Assembly (NCBI GenBank): GCA_018241985.1
Contig: JAFECV010000141.1
Coordinates: forward strand, 1 to 6,228
Length of the DNA: 6,228 bases
Direction of reading: 5' to 3'
Origin: Pseudomonadota bacterium
GTDB taxonomy: Bacteria > Pseudomonadota > Gammaproteobacteria > Burkholderiales > Burkholderiaceae_C
Position 1 is the first letter of the stretch. Each line of letters begins with the position of its first letter. Below the pieces are notes generated by a model. The model did no database searches. It saw only the letters and a list, made by a program, of their open reading frames with translations, and was not told the DNA's origin. A program made the position numbers and the translations under genes. Positions 5,628 to 6,228 of this stretch are shown one piece after another.

Positions 5628-6228
5628 ATGTTCAAAGCGCTGTCGCAACGCCTGTACCTGCGCATCTGGTTGTCGGTGGTCGGCGGCGTGGCCGTGCTGA
5701 CGCTGGTCGTCGGCTGGGCCTGGCAGATCTCGGCGCAGCACTATGCGCGGCCGCCGCCGCGCGACGTCGTGGTGCGCAGCGTCGCCGGGCAGGAAATCGG
5801 CTCGGCGCAGGCCGAGGTGGCGCGAGTGCCGGGGCAGGGGCTGGAGTTCGTCGTCACGCTCGACGATGGCCAGGTACTGCTGCTGCAGATGGCGCCGCGC
5901 AAGGACCGGCCAGCCGGCCCGCCGCCAGTCTGGACGCGCTCGCCCTACGGCTTCGCCTGGCTGCTGGCGCTGGTCGGGTTGGCGGTGGCGCTGGGTGTGT
6001 ACCCGATCGTGCGCCGGCTGACCCTGGGGCTGGAATCGCTGCAGCGCGGCGTGCAGCGCTGGGGCGAGGGCGACCTGTCGGTGCGCGTGCCGGTGCGAGG
6101 CCGGGACGAGGTGGCGGACCTGTCGGTGCGCTTCAACGACGCCGCCGCGCGCCTGGAAGCGCTGATGAATTCGCACAAGACGCTGCTCGCGAACGCGTCG
6201 CACGAGCTGCGCTCGCCGCTGACGCGCA
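5628..6228 (+). CDS. Sensor histidine kinase, HAMP type (5' part, truncated by window end)
   Basis: First 200 residues of the cognate membrane kinase; the frame is still open at the window edge. A first membrane segment (13-32, IWLSVVGGVAVLTLVVGW) leads to a short periplasmic part of about 75 residues (33-107), which is proline-rich at both ends (RPPPRD and RPAGPPPVW). A second segment follows (108-127), then a HAMP linker (about 128-180) with GDLSVRVPVRGRDEVADLSVRFN, and the start of the HisKA dimerisation helix with the H-box ANASHELRSPLTR, in which His192 (bases 6201-6203) is the phospho-acceptor. The catalytic ATPase domain lies beyond the window. The H-box and HAMP resemble CpxA/RstB-type kinases, but the periplasmic part is much shorter than that of E. 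coli CpxA and shows no obvious known sensor fold. The ATG at 5628 is chosen because it begins the basic stretch ahead of helix 1; no good ribosome binding site is seen. It is co-transcribed with the regulator. Confidence 0.9.
   Translation, partial: MFKALSQRLYLRIWLSVVGGVAVLTLVVGWAWQISAQHYARPPPRDVVVRSVAGQEIGSAQAEVARVPGQGLEFVVTLDDGQVLLLQMAPRKDRPAGPPPVWTRSPYGFAWLLALVGLAVALGVYPIVRRLTLGLESLQRGVQRWGEGDLSVRVPVRGRDEVADLSVRFNDAAARLEALMNSHKTLLANASHELRSPLTR

Noticed and set aside
5232..6203. 323-codon frame on the - strand opposite the two-component genes
   Set aside because: His/Arg/Gln-rich with no motifs, and opposite two well-supported genes.

Overview
The window looks like chromosomal DNA of a GC-rich betaproteobacterium, probably of the order Burkholderiales. 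This rests on strong G/C preference at third codon positions, on the pilY1-pilE gene order, and on the style of the AmpG-type transporter and the two-component genes. No plasmid, phage, transposon, CRISPR or RNA-gene signature is visible. The genus cannot be fixed from the sequence alone.

Region 1 (1-2278, + strand) is the downstream end of a type IV pilus minor-pilin operon. It holds the C-terminal ~595 residues of PilY1, including the beta-propeller and its calcium site, followed 16 bases later by a PilE/ComP-type minor pilin. Region 2 (2321-3120, - strand) is a convergent two-gene unit. It encodes a small secreted protein with a beta-sandwich (carboxypeptidase-regulatory-like) appearance, translationally coupled by a 4-base overlap to a small three-helix membrane protein. 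Both are of unknown function. Region 3 (3121-3346) is a 226-base divergent promoter region with a striking 9-base direct repeat at 11-base periodicity, resembling a PmrA/QseB-type response-regulator box. Region 4 (3347-4720, + strand) is an AmpG-family permease. Region 5 (4721-4892) is a 172-base gap with an A+T-rich hairpin and a perfect GTAAA-N5-GTAAA motif (read on the - strand), which matches the CpxR-box consensus. Region 6 (4893-6228, + strand) is an OmpR-family response regulator and its sensor kinase, cut by the window edge just past the phospho-accepting histidine.

The themes are the cell envelope and the surface: pilus adhesion and assembly, muropeptide recycling, a secreted/membrane protein pair, and a Cpx-like envelope-sensing system. 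The coding content is mostly familiar. The more interesting material lies in the two intergenic regions: two direct-repeat operators of the kind OmpR-family regulators bind, and two start codons placed immediately after -10-like hexamers with no convincing Shine-Dalgarno sequence, suggesting leaderless mRNAs. No wholly new system was found; the coupled pair of small envelope genes is the least explained coding part.
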